A stretch of 64,000 bases of DNA from Vreelandella sp042466685 (GTDB lineage Bacteria > Pseudomonadota > Gammaproteobacteria > Pseudomonadales > Halomonadaceae). Positions 15,002 to 23,246 of the stretch are shown here, in pieces (positions within the stretch are counted from its first letter, which is position 1; every line of letters begins with the position of its first letter). Location: contig NZ_CP170448.1 of the NCBI RefSeq assembly GCF_042466685.1, forward strand, positions 4,588,001 to 4,652,000, written 5' to 3'. A program made the position numbers and the translations under genes. The notes beneath the pieces were generated by a model. It was not told the origin of the DNA. It did no database searches and saw only the letters and a program-made list of their open reading frames with translations.

Positions 15002-15922
15002 TTAATGAGTAAGCGATCTTAAAATACCCATTTGATGCAAGCTGGCGATTTCTGCGTATATCTCTTCGCAGAAAGATTCGGCCACGTTACTTAACGGCTT
15101 GTGTTTAGATTTAAGTAAGGCAATTTCCCACTCAATCGTTGGCTCCATAGGCTTTGATACAACGGCTGTTCCCTGCAACAGCAGTTCTGCAATGGGATCA
15201 ATCACTGCAACCCCAAGCCCGCGATCAACTAATGCACACACACCCCGCATATGGCGCATTTCAACAGCAATATGCCGCTTTATATTCACTGTCTGCATAA
15301 TGTAATCCACGCGTGCACGCAGAGGACTATCCGCCATCAGCTCTACGAATGTCTGGTTTTGTAAGCTGGTAAGCGCCACCACATCTTGCCTAGCGAGGGG
15401 GTGCGTACGCTGCATGATGCACCTGGCAGAACAGCGTGCAAGCGTACTCACCGTTGCTCCATAAGTGTCGGCTTCAAGCGTTATTCCCAGCGCCACATCA
15501 CAGGTATTGTTGTCGATCATTTTAAGCAACTCTTGCAACCCGGCATCGATGACCCGAACGCCTACATTAGGGTGATTTTGTTTAAATCGCTTAATGACAT
15601 CGAGTAAAAAGGTATCGCAAAAAATGGGTTGTGCCGCCACGACGACACTGCCTAATTGGTTATTAGCAATAGCATCCGCATCTTTTTGAGTATCTCGAAT
15701 ACTCGCCATCAACCGTAAAACGGACGCGTGGTATAAAAACGCTTCTGAGGTTGGCGAAAGCTGATTACGGGCACGTTTGAACAACGCAAATCCCAGCTCA
15801 TCCTCTAGCCCGATGAGCAAACGACTGACCATTGATTGGCTGATCCCTAACGTTTCTGCAGCCGCTTTTGTAGTGCCATGTTTCATAAAGGCATCAAACG
15901 CTTCAATTTCTTTTATTTTCAT
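15002..15922 (-). CDS. LysR-family regulator of the tct operon
   Basis: LysR-type transcription factor, 306 aa. Winged helix-turn-helix at 1-60 (AAAETLGISQSMVSRLLIGLEDELG) and a periplasmic-binding-like effector domain from about 90. It is divergent from tctC across a 256-base gap containing a palindrome, the usual arrangement for a LysR regulator and its target, so control of TctCBA uptake is inferred. The effector is probably the transported acid or a product of it. Confidence 0.87.
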   Translation of the reverse strand: MKIKEIEAFDAFMKHGTTKAAAETLGISQSMVSRLLIGLEDELGFALFKRARNQLSPTSEAFLYHASVLRLMASIRDTQKDADAIANNQLGSVVVAAQPIFCDTFLLDVIKRFKQNHPNVGVRVIDAGLQELLKMIDNNTCDVALGITLEADTYGATVSTLARCSARCIMQRTHPLARQDVVALTSLQNQTFVELMADSPLRARVDYIMQTVNIKRHIAVEMRHMRGVCALVDRGLGVAVIDPIAELLLQGTAVVSKPMEPTIEWEIALLKSKHKPLSNVAESFCEEIYAEIASLHQMGILRSLTH

Positions 15923-16041
15923 TAGTTTAAACTCGCTTTAGCCTTATTTAACGAAACAACCGGCAGTTAAAAACACGCTTTATAAACAACAAGCTTGCAA
16001 CTTTCGCCCACCACTAGAACTAAAACGCATACTAAATTGAA

Positions 16042-16053
16042 TTGTTGCAACAA
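16042..16053. promoter_or_regulatory. Candidate LysR operator (12-bp palindrome)
   Basis: TTGTTGCAACAA is a perfect 12-bp palindrome roughly in the middle of the lysR/tctC divergent gap (15923-16178), placed as LysR recognition sites usually are. The rest of the gap is AT-rich with no other clear feature. Confidence 0.45.
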
Positions 16054-16178
16054 ATTTCATAGCTGTCTATGTTGAAAGTGCTGAATCCAATTAATGCTCG
16101 TTACTCAATCCTTCAATAACGGCCCTTCACTAGCAGCTATTTAATAACAGCCATGCAAATACCACTGCGGAGACAAGT

Positions 16179-17144
16179 ATGAAACTCACCTTAAGCTTAG
16201 CGGCAGCTACGCTGCTCGCTGCCTCCACTGCCTATGCTCAGAGCTATCCTTCCGAACCCGTCACGCTGGTAGTTCCCTATGGCCCCGGCGGCGCTTCCGA
16301 TCTGGCCGGTCGTGCCCTAGCGGAGTCGGCTCGCGAATATTTAGGACAGCCCGTCACGGTCGTCAACCAAGCCGGCGCAGGGGGAATGACTGGCGCTCGT
16401 GATGTCGTACAGGCTGACCCCGATGGTTACACCTTGCTATTAGCCCGCGTCGGTATGGCGCTGTCACCGGCGGTCAACGAAAACAGCAGTGTTGATTGGG
16501 ATGAGTACACCTTTATCAGCCCGCTCGAAGCTACGCCGATGATTCTTGCCGTGGCTGAAGACTCTCCCTATGAAAGCGTTGAGGATTTGCTGGAGGGCAT
16601 TGAAAACGACCCTGGCGCGATGAGCTATGCCGCCTCCGGCGCCACCGCCATTGATGGCTTTACCGTGCAGTCACTGCTGGCTGACGCAGAAATGGATCCG
16701 CTGACGGCGGCCACGCTGATTCCCTACCGTGGGGGTGGTGAACTCGCAACGGCGCTACTGGGTGGGCATGTTGATTTTCTCGCCATCGCTGCTGCTTCGC
16801 TAATGCCGCATATTGAGAGCGGTGATATGCGCCCGTTAATGGTGTTCTCACCCGAGCGCATGGAAGCACTCCCGGACGTGCCGACTGCTGAAGAGCTGGG
16901 TTATGAGTTGGCTGGCCAAGTGATGGGGTGGAGCGCGCTGTATGGCCCGCCTGACCTACCCGAAGAAGTGGTTAACACTTGGGCCGAAGTGATGGAACAG
17001 GTGGCTGAGGATGAGACGTGGCTCAGCCGTGCTGATGATCGTGGCTCAATTTCCACCATCGGTAGCGTCGATATGGAGACCTACGCAAAAGAGCAGTACG
17101 AGTTCTATCGCACCTTGGCAGAACAGTTTGGCTACCTGGAATAA
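16179..17144 (+). CDS. tctC: Tripartite tricarboxylate transporter binding protein (TctC)
   Basis: Periplasmic substrate-binding protein of the TTT/TctC (Bug) family, 321 aa. Signal peptide about 1-20 (LAASTAYAQ). The family's opening YPSEPVTLVVPYGPGGASDLAGR and the VVNQAGAGGMTGARDV segment are present, followed by YRGGGELATALLGGHVDF. It captures a carboxylate for TctAB. The ATG follows GGAGA. It is the first gene of tctC-tctB-tctA and an M20 deacylase. The ligand cannot be told from sequence; Bug proteins bind many carboxylates and amino acids. Confidence 0.92.
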   Translation: MKLTLSLAAATLLAASTAYAQSYPSEPVTLVVPYGPGGASDLAGRALAESAREYLGQPVTVVNQAGAGGMTGARDVVQADPDGYTLLLARVGMALSPAVNENSSVDWDEYTFISPLEATPMILAVAEDSPYESVEDLLEGIENDPGAMSYAASGATAIDGFTVQSLLADAEMDPLTAATLIPYRGGGELATALLGGHVDFLAIAAASLMPHIESGDMRPLMVFSPERMEALPDVPTAEELGYELAGQVMGWSALYGPPDLPEEVVNTWAEVMEQVAEDETWLSRADDRGSISTIGSVDMETYAKEQYEFYRTLAEQFGYLE

Positions 17145-17200
17145 AGCAGCGTTAAACACTTCATTATTACTGCATACAACAGTTAATCCCGGGAGGGGAC

Positions 17201-17704
17201 ATGGGTATAACACGCGGTTTAGTCATTACGGTGCTGTTCGGTATCGTTCTGTTCGTACTGATCCCCGCCTATGTACCCCGCCCGCGCTTTATTCCCGGGT
17301 TTGCGCCACCGCCTGATATGTGGCCACGCACGGTTTCCATGCTCGGCATGGCATTGGGCATACTGCTCGTTGGGCTGACGTTTTCACGCAAAACCGAAGC
17401 CATCGCCGACCCTGAAGACGCCCGCTCAATACGTGGCGATACGCCGCTTGCCACACTACTCACCCGCTTCGGCTGGACGGTACTTGCCTTTGCGCTATTT
17501 ATCGGCTCAGTGATGCTGCTCGGTTTTTTGCTATCAAGCATTCTGCTGTTAATGGCGATGCTGATACTGACCGGTTATTGGCGCCACAAAGTGGTGGCAG
17601 CCATTGTGGCCGTCGCGCTCCCACTGGTTCTCTACCTGTTTTTCTCCAGCGCACTCAATACGCGTTTCCCTGTCGGCAGCCTTTTCAAGGCGATCGGTAT
17701 TTAA
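17201..17704 (+). CDS. tctB: TTT transporter small membrane subunit (TctB)
   Basis: TctB-family inner-membrane protein, 167 aa, with four predicted helices (about 5-22, 45-63, 85-115, 120-155) and the typical C-terminal FFSSALNTRFPVGSL. The ribosome site GGGAGGGG is close to the ATG. It pairs with TctA to form the membrane part of the proton- or sodium-driven transporter. Confidence 0.88.
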   Translation: MGITRGLVITVLFGIVLFVLIPAYVPRPRFIPGFAPPPDMWPRTVSMLGMALGILLVGLTFSRKTEAIADPEDARSIRGDTPLATLLTRFGWTVLAFALFIGSVMLLGFLLSSILLLMAMLILTGYWRHKVVAAIVAVALPLVLYLFFSSALNTRFPVGSLFKAIGI

Positions 17705-17729
17705 CCTACCGCGTATAGGAGTGACCACT

Positions 17730-19202
17730 ATGCTCAACGACCTGCTGGTTGCCTTTCAGGCGGTTGCCACCCTTGAGAATTTTTTGATTATGGCCGCCGG
17801 TATCTGGGGTGGCGTGATTATCGGCGCTATACCCGGCATGACCGGCACCATGGCGGTGACCCTGGCGCTACCCTTTACATTTTATATGCAGCCGATCCCG
17901 AGTATTTTACTGCTCGTTGCGCTCTACAAAGGCTCCACCTATGGCGGGTCGGTCTCGGCGATATTGATCAAGACGCCAGGTACTGCTTCGGCCGCCTGTA
18001 CCACCCTTGACGGCTACCCACTGGCCCAACAGGGCAAGGCAGGCAAAGCCCTTAACATGGCGCTCTATTCGTCCTGTACCGGGGATTTTATCTCCAATCT
18101 CTCACTGATTTTTATTGCCGCGCCACTGGCACTCCTGGCACTGCGTATCGGGCCACCCGAATACTTTATGCTGATGATTTTCGCACTCACCACCGTGGCT
18201 GGGGTGTCAGGGCGTTCACTGCTGCTGGGGCTTGTATCAGCCTGCTTAGGGCTACTGTTAGCCACAGTGGGCGAAGATATGTACGGCTCGTTCCGCTTTG
18301 ATCTCACCGTGGATATGCAGAGCGGCCTTGCCGTTGCGCCTGTGCTCATCGGTCTGTTTGCCATTCCTGAGCTGCTTAAGATTATTGTTTTCCGTCACAC
18401 CCAAAGCCATAAGCCCATGCAGTTGGGCGATAACCGGGTAACGCGAGATGAGCTGCGCCGATCCTTAAAGACAATGCTTAAAGGCAGCATGATTGGTGTG
18501 GTGATGGGGGCCATTCCCGGTATTGGCCCCTCGGCAGCGGCGTTCTCTTCCTACGGCGAAGCACAGCGTAGCTCAAAGAACCGCGAGAACTTTGGTAAGG
18601 GCGAACTAGAAGGGATCGCAGCATCCGAGTCCGCTAACAATGGTTGCTGTGGCTCCACCATGATCCCACTGTTAGCGCTGGGCGTACCGGGCGATGTGAT
18701 CACGGGCGTGATGCTGGGCGCCTTCATGATTCACGGCATGACCCCAGGCCCGATGCTGTTTGAGAACAACCTTAATGAGGTTTACATGCTGTTTATTGGC
18801 ATGCTGTTCTCCTCTGTTCTGCTATTTGGTGCGGGTAAAGCAACCATGCGCTTTTTCTCGCATATCTCGCGGATTCCCCCGGGGTTGATGGCGCCAATCG
18901 TGCTTGCGCTATGCGTCTTCGGTATTTTTTCGATCTCCAACAGTATGTATGACGTCATCGTACTGCTGGCGATGGGCATATTTGGCTTTTTCATGTTCCT
19001 GTTCGCCATTCCCGCCGCGCCCTTTTTAATCGCCTTCATTCTCGGCCCGATGCTGGAAGAGAACCTGCGTCGTGCCCTTGCGCTCTCTCGTGGTGATCCC
19101 AGCATTCTGGTCTCGTCGCCTATTACCTGGCTATTCGCTTCGTTGGCGATATTTGTGGTGGTCGTAACAATTCGTCAGCAGCTTAAGAAGGCCAAAGCCT
19201 GA
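17730..19202 (+). CDS. tctA: TTT transporter large membrane subunit (TctA)
   Basis: Large 490-aa membrane subunit with about 11-12 helices, expected to form the transport path. Family signatures GAIPGMTGTMAVTLALPF (about 33-50), YKGSTYGGSVSAILIKTPG and the second repeat GAIPGIGPSAAAF (about 260-272) are present; ASESANNGCCGSTMIPLLALG is another TctA hallmark. The ATG at 17730 follows TAGGAGTG; an earlier in-frame start at 17604 lies within tctB. It belongs to the tctCBA operon and is followed 35 bases later by the M20 deacylase. Confidence 0.93.
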   Translation: MLNDLLVAFQAVATLENFLIMAAGIWGGVIIGAIPGMTGTMAVTLALPFTFYMQPIPSILLLVALYKGSTYGGSVSAILIKTPGTASAACTTLDGYPLAQQGKAGKALNMALYSSCTGDFISNLSLIFIAAPLALLALRIGPPEYFMLMIFALTTVAGVSGRSLLLGLVSACLGLLLATVGEDMYGSFRFDLTVDMQSGLAVAPVLIGLFAIPELLKIIVFRHTQSHKPMQLGDNRVTRDELRRSLKTMLKGSMIGVVMGAIPGIGPSAAAFSSYGEAQRSSKNRENFGKGELEGIAASESANNGCCGSTMIPLLALGVPGDVITGVMLGAFMIHGMTPGPMLFENNLNEVYMLFIGMLFSSVLLFGAGKATMRFFSHISRIPPGLMAPIVLALCVFGIFSISNSMYDVIVLLAMGIFGFFMFLFAIPAAPFLIAFILGPMLEENLRRALALSRGDPSILVSSPITWLFASLAIFVVVVTIRQQLKKAKA

Positions 19203-19237
19203 GCCACAGTTTCCCTTATTGCCAAGGATTTAACGCT

Positions 19238-20425
19238 ATGCAAGCTAGTGCTACGCCTAACGCTCACCCGCAGTTGAAAGACGCGGTCTCGCACCTCGCA
19301 GACCTGATCGCTTACGACACAACCAGTGCGTACTCCAACCTTGAACTTATTCAGCATATGGAGGAGTACTTTGCCAGTCTGGGCGCTGAGGTAGCGGTGC
19401 TACCCGATGAGAGCGGCGAAAAGGCCAATTTAGTCGCCCGGCTAGGCCCAGCAGACGTACCTGGCATCGTCCTCTCAGGCCATACCGACGTCGTCCCCGC
19501 CAATCCGAAGAACTGGCAAAGCAACCCTTTCAAACTGGAGCAGCGCGACAGTCGCTTGTTTGGGCGTGGCACCTGCGATATGAAAGGCTTTGCAGCCTGC
19601 GTTATGGCAGCTACACCGGCGTTTGCCAGCGGCGAGCTACAGCGCCCGTTCTATTTCTGCTTCTCTCATGATGAGGAAGTGGGTTGCCTGGGTGCTCCCG
19701 CTATCGCACGCTACCTAGCCAAGCTCAAGGTGCCACCGGCACTGGCCATTATCGGCGAACCCAGCGAAATGAAGCTGATCAACGGTCAGAAAGGCAAGAT
19801 CGCGATGCGGGTCACGGTGCGCGGTGAAGGGGGCCACTCATCGTTTTCACCCCAGCATGTTAATGCGGTGGAGTATGCCTCGCGGATCATCACCATGATC
19901 GCCGAACGATCACGACGATATGAGCAAGAAGGCCCTTTCGACCACGACTTTACCGTTCCCCACGCCACAGCGTTGACCACCATGATAGAAGGCGGTGTGG
20001 CGACCAACGTGACCCCTGATACCTGCAGCTTTATCTTTGAGCTACGCAGCATTGATCAGGAAGCAGCCGCCACGGACATTCAAGCACTGATCCGCGATAT
20101 AGAGGCTGCCCTACTCCCCGAAATGCAGCGCCAATCAGCCGATTCCGTCATTGAGTGGCAAGAGCTATTTGCCTACCCCGCCATGGGGGACGCCACTAAC
20201 AAAGATATGTTTAAAAAGCTTGAACCCATTCTTCCCGAGCGTGGTGGCAAGGTCTCTTATGGGTCTGAAGGTGGGGTTTTCGAGATCGATGGCGACATCC
20301 CCTCGGTAATTCTTGGGCCCGGCTCTATTCGCCAAGCCCACAAGCCCGATGAGTTTATTGAAATTGATCAACTTAGCCAGTGCTTAGCGTTTTTAGATGA
20401 CTTAAATGCCTGGATGAAACACTGA
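19238..20425 (+). CDS. M20-family deacylase (ArgE-like)
   Basis: Zinc-dependent M20/ArgE-DapE-family amidohydrolase, 395 aa, annotated in such genomes as acetylornithine deacetylase. Metal-site motifs: LSGHTDVVP (about 80-88), GRGTCDMKGF (about 109-118), SHDEEVGCLGA (about 145-155), IGEPSE (about 172-177) and the late His in RQAHKPDEFIE. The ribosome site AAGGA lies upstream. Being last in the tctCBA operon, it probably processes the imported compound, for example by removing an acyl group from an N-acyl amino acid, rather than serving arginine synthesis. ectD lies just beyond, convergent. Substrate unknown. Confidence 0.85.
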   Translation: MQASATPNAHPQLKDAVSHLADLIAYDTTSAYSNLELIQHMEEYFASLGAEVAVLPDESGEKANLVARLGPADVPGIVLSGHTDVVPANPKNWQSNPFKLEQRDSRLFGRGTCDMKGFAACVMAATPAFASGELQRPFYFCFSHDEEVGCLGAPAIARYLAKLKVPPALAIIGEPSEMKLINGQKGKIAMRVTVRGEGGHSSFSPQHVNAVEYASRIITMIAERSRRYEQEGPFDHDFTVPHATALTTMIEGGVATNVTPDTCSFIFELRSIDQEAAATDIQALIRDIEAALLPEMQRQSADSVIEWQELFAYPAMGDATNKDMFKKLEPILPERGGKVSYGSEGGVFEIDGDIPSVILGPGSIRQAHKPDEFIEIDQLSQCLAFLDDLNAWMKH

Positions 20426-20640
20426 GTCAAAAATAGCGGTGCGCATCTATTTTACATGGGGTGGCGTTGAGGCGCCCCTTCATGAAGTCACGTTCTCCCT
20501 CAACGCCTTTGGTCAAACACTTCGTAAGCCATTACCCCCACGCGCCACATCAAAAAAGCGCCAAACGTGGTGTTCTGCCACATTGGGGCGAGAACGTAAG
20601 CTCTGGTCGTAGCGCTTTAATACGGCGCAGCGCTTTGGCA

Positions 20641-21552
20641 CTACTCCTTAAGCGGCTTTAGCGGCTCCCAATCCGAACGATTGGCCAGAAACTCAGGCCT
20701 GGGCCGGTTACCGCAGTAAGGGTCGTGTAGCGTGTTTTCAACGCTATTGTAAACAAAGAATAGATTACTTCTCGGCCAGCAAGACATATTGATATTCGAG
20801 CCGTGCATGGTGTTGCATTCAAAAATCACCAGCGATCCGGCAGGCCCCTTAGGCGCTTCGATATCGTTTTCTAACATGAGCTCGCGGAGGCTACTGGCTG
20901 GGGGCACGCCCACCTCTTGGCTTTTCAGCGACTCTTTATAGTTATTTTCCGGCGTTCGTCCAACACACGGAACAAAATAATGATGGGAGCCCGGGATCAA
21001 CATTAATGGGCCGTTAAATTCACCGTTGTCAGTGAGTACGATGGAGCAACTTAACGCACGCATACGTGGCATGCCGTCTTCGCTATGCCATGTTTCAAAG
21101 TCGGAGTGCCACTCAAACCCTTTGCCTTTAAAACCTGGTTTATAGTTAATCCGTGACTGATGAATATATACATCGCTGCCCAGCAGCTGCTTAACAATCG
21201 CCAATAGCTTGGGATCCTGGGTCAAGCGCTGAAAGCGTTTTGAAACATCATGGATGCCGAAAATGGTGCGAATCTCTTCACGCCCAGGTTCAAGAATGGT
21301 GCCTTCTGAAAGTTTCAGATCAGCATCGTCTTCATACTCGCGCAGTTCTTTAAGAAAAACCTGCATATCATCAGCGTCAAAAAATCCTTCAAACGACAGA
21401 AACCCCTTTCTTTCGTACTCATCAATTTCTGATTTGCTTAAGGGGCCATTCGCAAGCTGTGACTCATCGCCATATACCACGGGATCAATACGCTTAAACA
21501 TTCCCAACTTTCGTTCCAAGCGAGTCGGGAAAAGATCTTGTGTATCGTTCAT
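20641..21552 (-). CDS. ectD: Ectoine hydroxylase EctD
   Basis: Fe(II)/2-oxoglutarate-dependent dioxygenase of the phytanoyl-CoA hydroxylase superfamily that converts ectoine to 5-hydroxyectoine, 303 aa (family about 300). The EctD signature FEWHSDFETWHSEDGMP (about 146-162) supplies iron ligands His149 and Asp151; His250 in NTMHGSN completes the facial triad. The start at 21552 is chosen because GGAGGAG lies 7 bases upstream; an earlier frame start at 21582 has none. TATAAG about 55 bases upstream of the start may be a -10 without a good -35. It stands alone, with no ectABC in the window. Confidence 0.94.
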   Translation of the reverse strand: MNDTQDLFPTRLERKLGMFKRIDPVVYGDESQLANGPLSKSEIDEYERKGFLSFEGFFDADDMQVFLKELREYEDDADLKLSEGTILEPGREEIRTIFGIHDVSKRFQRLTQDPKLLAIVKQLLGSDVYIHQSRINYKPGFKGKGFEWHSDFETWHSEDGMPRMRALSCSIVLTDNGEFNGPLMLIPGSHHYFVPCVGRTPENNYKESLKSQEVGVPPASSLRELMLENDIEAPKGPAGSLVIFECNTMHGSNINMSCWPRSNLFFVYNSVENTLHDPYCGNRPRPEFLANRSDWEPLKPLKE

Positions 21553-21755
21553 GGCAAACTCCTCCGTTAGTATCCATGTCAAGTAACACTTTTAGCGGCT
21601 ACTTATAAAACGTAGACGCCAAAACGCCCCTCAGCAATGACGCCATGTCAGCCTGCTTCCGTGCAGCCGTTATCGCCTTAATTAGACAATAGCTCTAAGC
21701 GTGTAGAGTAGTCGTCGAAAAAACGTGTAGATGGCGGGGCTCTAGCAGACGCTAG

Positions 21756-21784
21756 AAAAAAGAAAGCCGCTCCAGTGGAGCGGC
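21756..21784 (-). terminator. Intrinsic terminator of sRNA A
   Basis: GCCGCTCC / GGAGCGGC 8-bp stem with a 3-base loop (21766-21784). On the minus strand it is followed by TTTCTTTTTTC. Confidence 0.85.
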
Positions 21785-21891
21785 AAAAAGACCGTGACTA
21801 GCAATGAGAGGGAGAAACCATGACAGGAAACTGGCGCTGATTCTTAAATCAACAGCTGTCGTGGTTGCCAGCGTCTCATTAAACGCTGACA
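21756..21891 (-). ncRNA. Candidate iron-responsive sRNA, copy A (PrrF/RyhB-like)
   Basis: Predicted transcript of about 135 nt on the minus strand, from about 21891 to the T-run near 21756. A sigma-70 promoter lies 6-7 bases upstream and an intrinsic terminator ends it. It folds by eye into a 5' stem-loop (GUCAGCGU with ACGCUGGC), a smaller stem (UGAUU with AAUCA), an unpaired core CAUGGUUUCUCCCUCUC followed by AUUGCUAGUCACGGU, then the terminator hairpin. A nearly identical copy lies 256 bp away. The core is the exact complement of a Shine-Dalgarno plus AUG sequence, as expected of an sRNA that blocks ribosome entry. From memory the end of the core recalls PrrF sRNAs; this was not checked. 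Confidence 0.68.
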
Positions 21892-21896
21892 ATCAC

Positions 21897-21925
21897 ACTG
21901 TAATAGTTCTCATTTACCCCGTCAA
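21897..21925 (-). promoter_or_regulatory. sRNA A promoter with Fur-like box
   Basis: Minus strand: TTGACG (21920-21925), 17-bp spacer, TACAGT (21897-21902). The spacer and -10 contain GTAAATGAGAACTATTACA, which by hand matches the 19-bp Fur consensus at 12 positions. A repressor bound there would cover the -35/-10 region. Confidence 0.6.
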
Positions 21926-22011
21926 TACAAATACGAATATTTTTTATTACCGTTTGTCGAAAGCGAACAACGCAATCGCCCCCACAGGAGGTGAATAAAA
22001 ATGGGTACCAT

Positions 22012-22041
22012 AAAAAAAGAAAGCCGCTCCAATGGAGCGGC
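22012..22041 (-). terminator. Intrinsic terminator of sRNA B (also downstream of the AEC gene)
   Basis: The same GCCGCTCC / GGAGCGGC stem at 22023-22041, followed on the minus strand by TTTCTTTTTTTAT. It could also stop read-through from the AEC transporter gene upstream on this strand. Confidence 0.85.
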
Positions 22042-22147
22042 AAAAGACCGTGACTAGCAATGAGAGGGAGAAACCATGACAGGAAACTGGCGCTGATTCT
22101 TAAATCAACAGCTGTCGTGGTTGCCAGCGTCTCATTAAACGCTGACA
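22012..22147 (-). ncRNA. Candidate iron-responsive sRNA, copy B (PrrF/RyhB-like)
   Basis: Second member of the tandem pair, also about 135 nt on the minus strand. Between promoter and terminator it differs from copy A by a one-base shorter A-run (as read on the + strand) and one loop base of the terminator; all else is identical, including both stem-loops and the unpaired core. Each copy has its own promoter and terminator, so they are separate transcription units, the arrangement known for PrrF1/PrrF2. Identity over the transcript against drift just outside (after about 22175) suggests selection or recent duplication. Short open frames on the opposite strand are by-products. Confidence 0.68.
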
Positions 22148-22152
22148 ATCAC

Positions 22153-22181
22153 ACTGTAATAGTTCTCATTTACCTCGTCAA
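22153..22181 (-). promoter_or_regulatory. sRNA B promoter with Fur-like box
   Basis: Minus strand: TTGACG (22176-22181), 17-bp spacer, TACAGT (22153-22158), with the same Fur-like sequence as copy A. Two bases of the spacer edge and several upstream bases differ from copy A, while both hexamers and the box are unchanged. Confidence 0.6.
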
Positions 22182-22224
22182 CACTAATACGAATATTTTA
22201 TATTTAGATTTATCAGTCCCCCCG

Positions 22225-23139
22225 TCAGCTTACCAGTTGCAGCCAAAACGGCAGGGTAAGCATGGCTAATAGGGTTTGTCCGGTAATGATCGCGGCCATC
22301 AGCTCGGCATCGCCGCCCAGTTGGCGGGCGAGGATATACGCAGAGGTAGCCGTAGGGAGTGCGGCAAACAGCAGCGCTACGTCGCGGCTTACCGGATCCA
22401 GCTGTAGTATCCAGGTTAATGCCAATACCAGCGCGGGCATAAGCAGCAGTTTAACGCTATTAGTGGCCAGCACGCCGCGGTCAAGACGCAGCAGCGCCGC
22501 CGGGCGCAGCGCCACACCGACGGCCACCAAACCTAATGGCAACGCCGCACGCCCCAGCAGCGCCACCGTATCTTGACTCCAGCCGGGCAAACCAACGTCT
22601 GACAGGTTCAGACCAATGCCCGCCAAGCAAGCAAGAATCAGCGGATTTTTAATCAGCGCCATGGCACTTTTACCTACGCTAGCACCGCCTAGAGTGCCAG
22701 CCGCCACAAAGCTGGCCACACACATCACGTTAACCACTGGCACCATTAGTGCCACGGCGACGGCTGCGGTGGTCGCTCCTAAGCTGCCGTGTAGCGCGGC
22801 GGCGCCAGCAACGCCCACATAGGTATTAAAACGTACCGCGCCTTGGAATACCGACGTAAACGCCGCGGGCGTTAGCTGTAGCCAGCCACGTAAGCGCCAG
22901 AGCAGCAAGCCAAACAGCGCCATCGCGCCCAGTAACACCAGCGCCAAGCGCCCAACCGGTACCTGGCTTACATCTGCGGTGGCCAGGGTTTCCACCAGCA
23001 TGGCAGGAAACAGCACAAAGTAGATCAGCCGCTCCATGTGCGGCCAGAAGGTGTCGCTAGGCCAACGCCAATAGCCAAGCACGGCACCGAGTAAGATCAA
23101 TAGAAATAGTGGGCCTAAAGCGCCAGTGATACTCTCCAT
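22225..23139 (-). CDS. AEC-family transporter
   Basis: Auxin-efflux-carrier (AEC/Mem_trans) family inner-membrane permease, 304 aa, about 10 helices in two inverted repeats. It opens with GALGPLFLLILLGAVLGYW, typical of the family, and contains the conserved helix-breaking segments NTYVGVAGAAALHG and ALPTATSAYILARQLGGD (about 264-281). Ribosome site GGGACG. Transported anions are unknown for most members. It is transcribed towards the tandem sRNA genes and is divergent from the small anchored protein gene. Confidence 0.85.
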   Translation of the reverse strand: MESITGALGPLFLLILLGAVLGYWRWPSDTFWPHMERLIYFVLFPAMLVETLATADVSQVPVGRLALVLLGAMALFGLLLWRLRGWLQLTPAAFTSVFQGAVRFNTYVGVAGAAALHGSLGATTAAVAVALMVPVVNVMCVASFVAAGTLGGASVGKSAMALIKNPLILACLAGIGLNLSDVGLPGWSQDTVALLGRAALPLGLVAVGVALRPAALLRLDRGVLATNSVKLLLMPALVLALTWILQLDPVSRDVALLFAALPTATSAYILARQLGGDAELMAAIITGQTLLAMLTLPFWLQLVS

Positions 23140-23246
23140 TTACGTCCCTTTTGCCTGCGACATCCCAGCACAGCGATATCGACGCGATTGCTGTTACCAT
23201 GGCTATAACACCCCGCCCCTGCGGCTTGCGTAGCGATTATTCTGCC

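Noticed and set aside
14820..15005. 61-codon frame across the inverted-repeat element.
   Set aside because: It runs through the palindromic element and has no independent support.
19238..20425. Calling the M20 enzyme argE of arginine biosynthesis.
   Set aside because: Operon membership with a transporter argues for a catabolic substrate; the family label alone does not establish acetylornithine.
20461..20661. 66-codon + strand frame between the M20 deacylase and ectD.
   Set aside because: No ribosome site or family signal, and it overlaps the ectD 3' end; the 215-base gap shows nothing firm.
21804..22269. Two similar small + strand open frames (64 and 69 codons, MRGRNHDRKLALIL...).
   Set aside because: They arise because the duplicated sRNA unit is read on the opposite strand; no family features, and the duplicated sequence is better explained by promoter, RNA stems and terminator on the minus strand.
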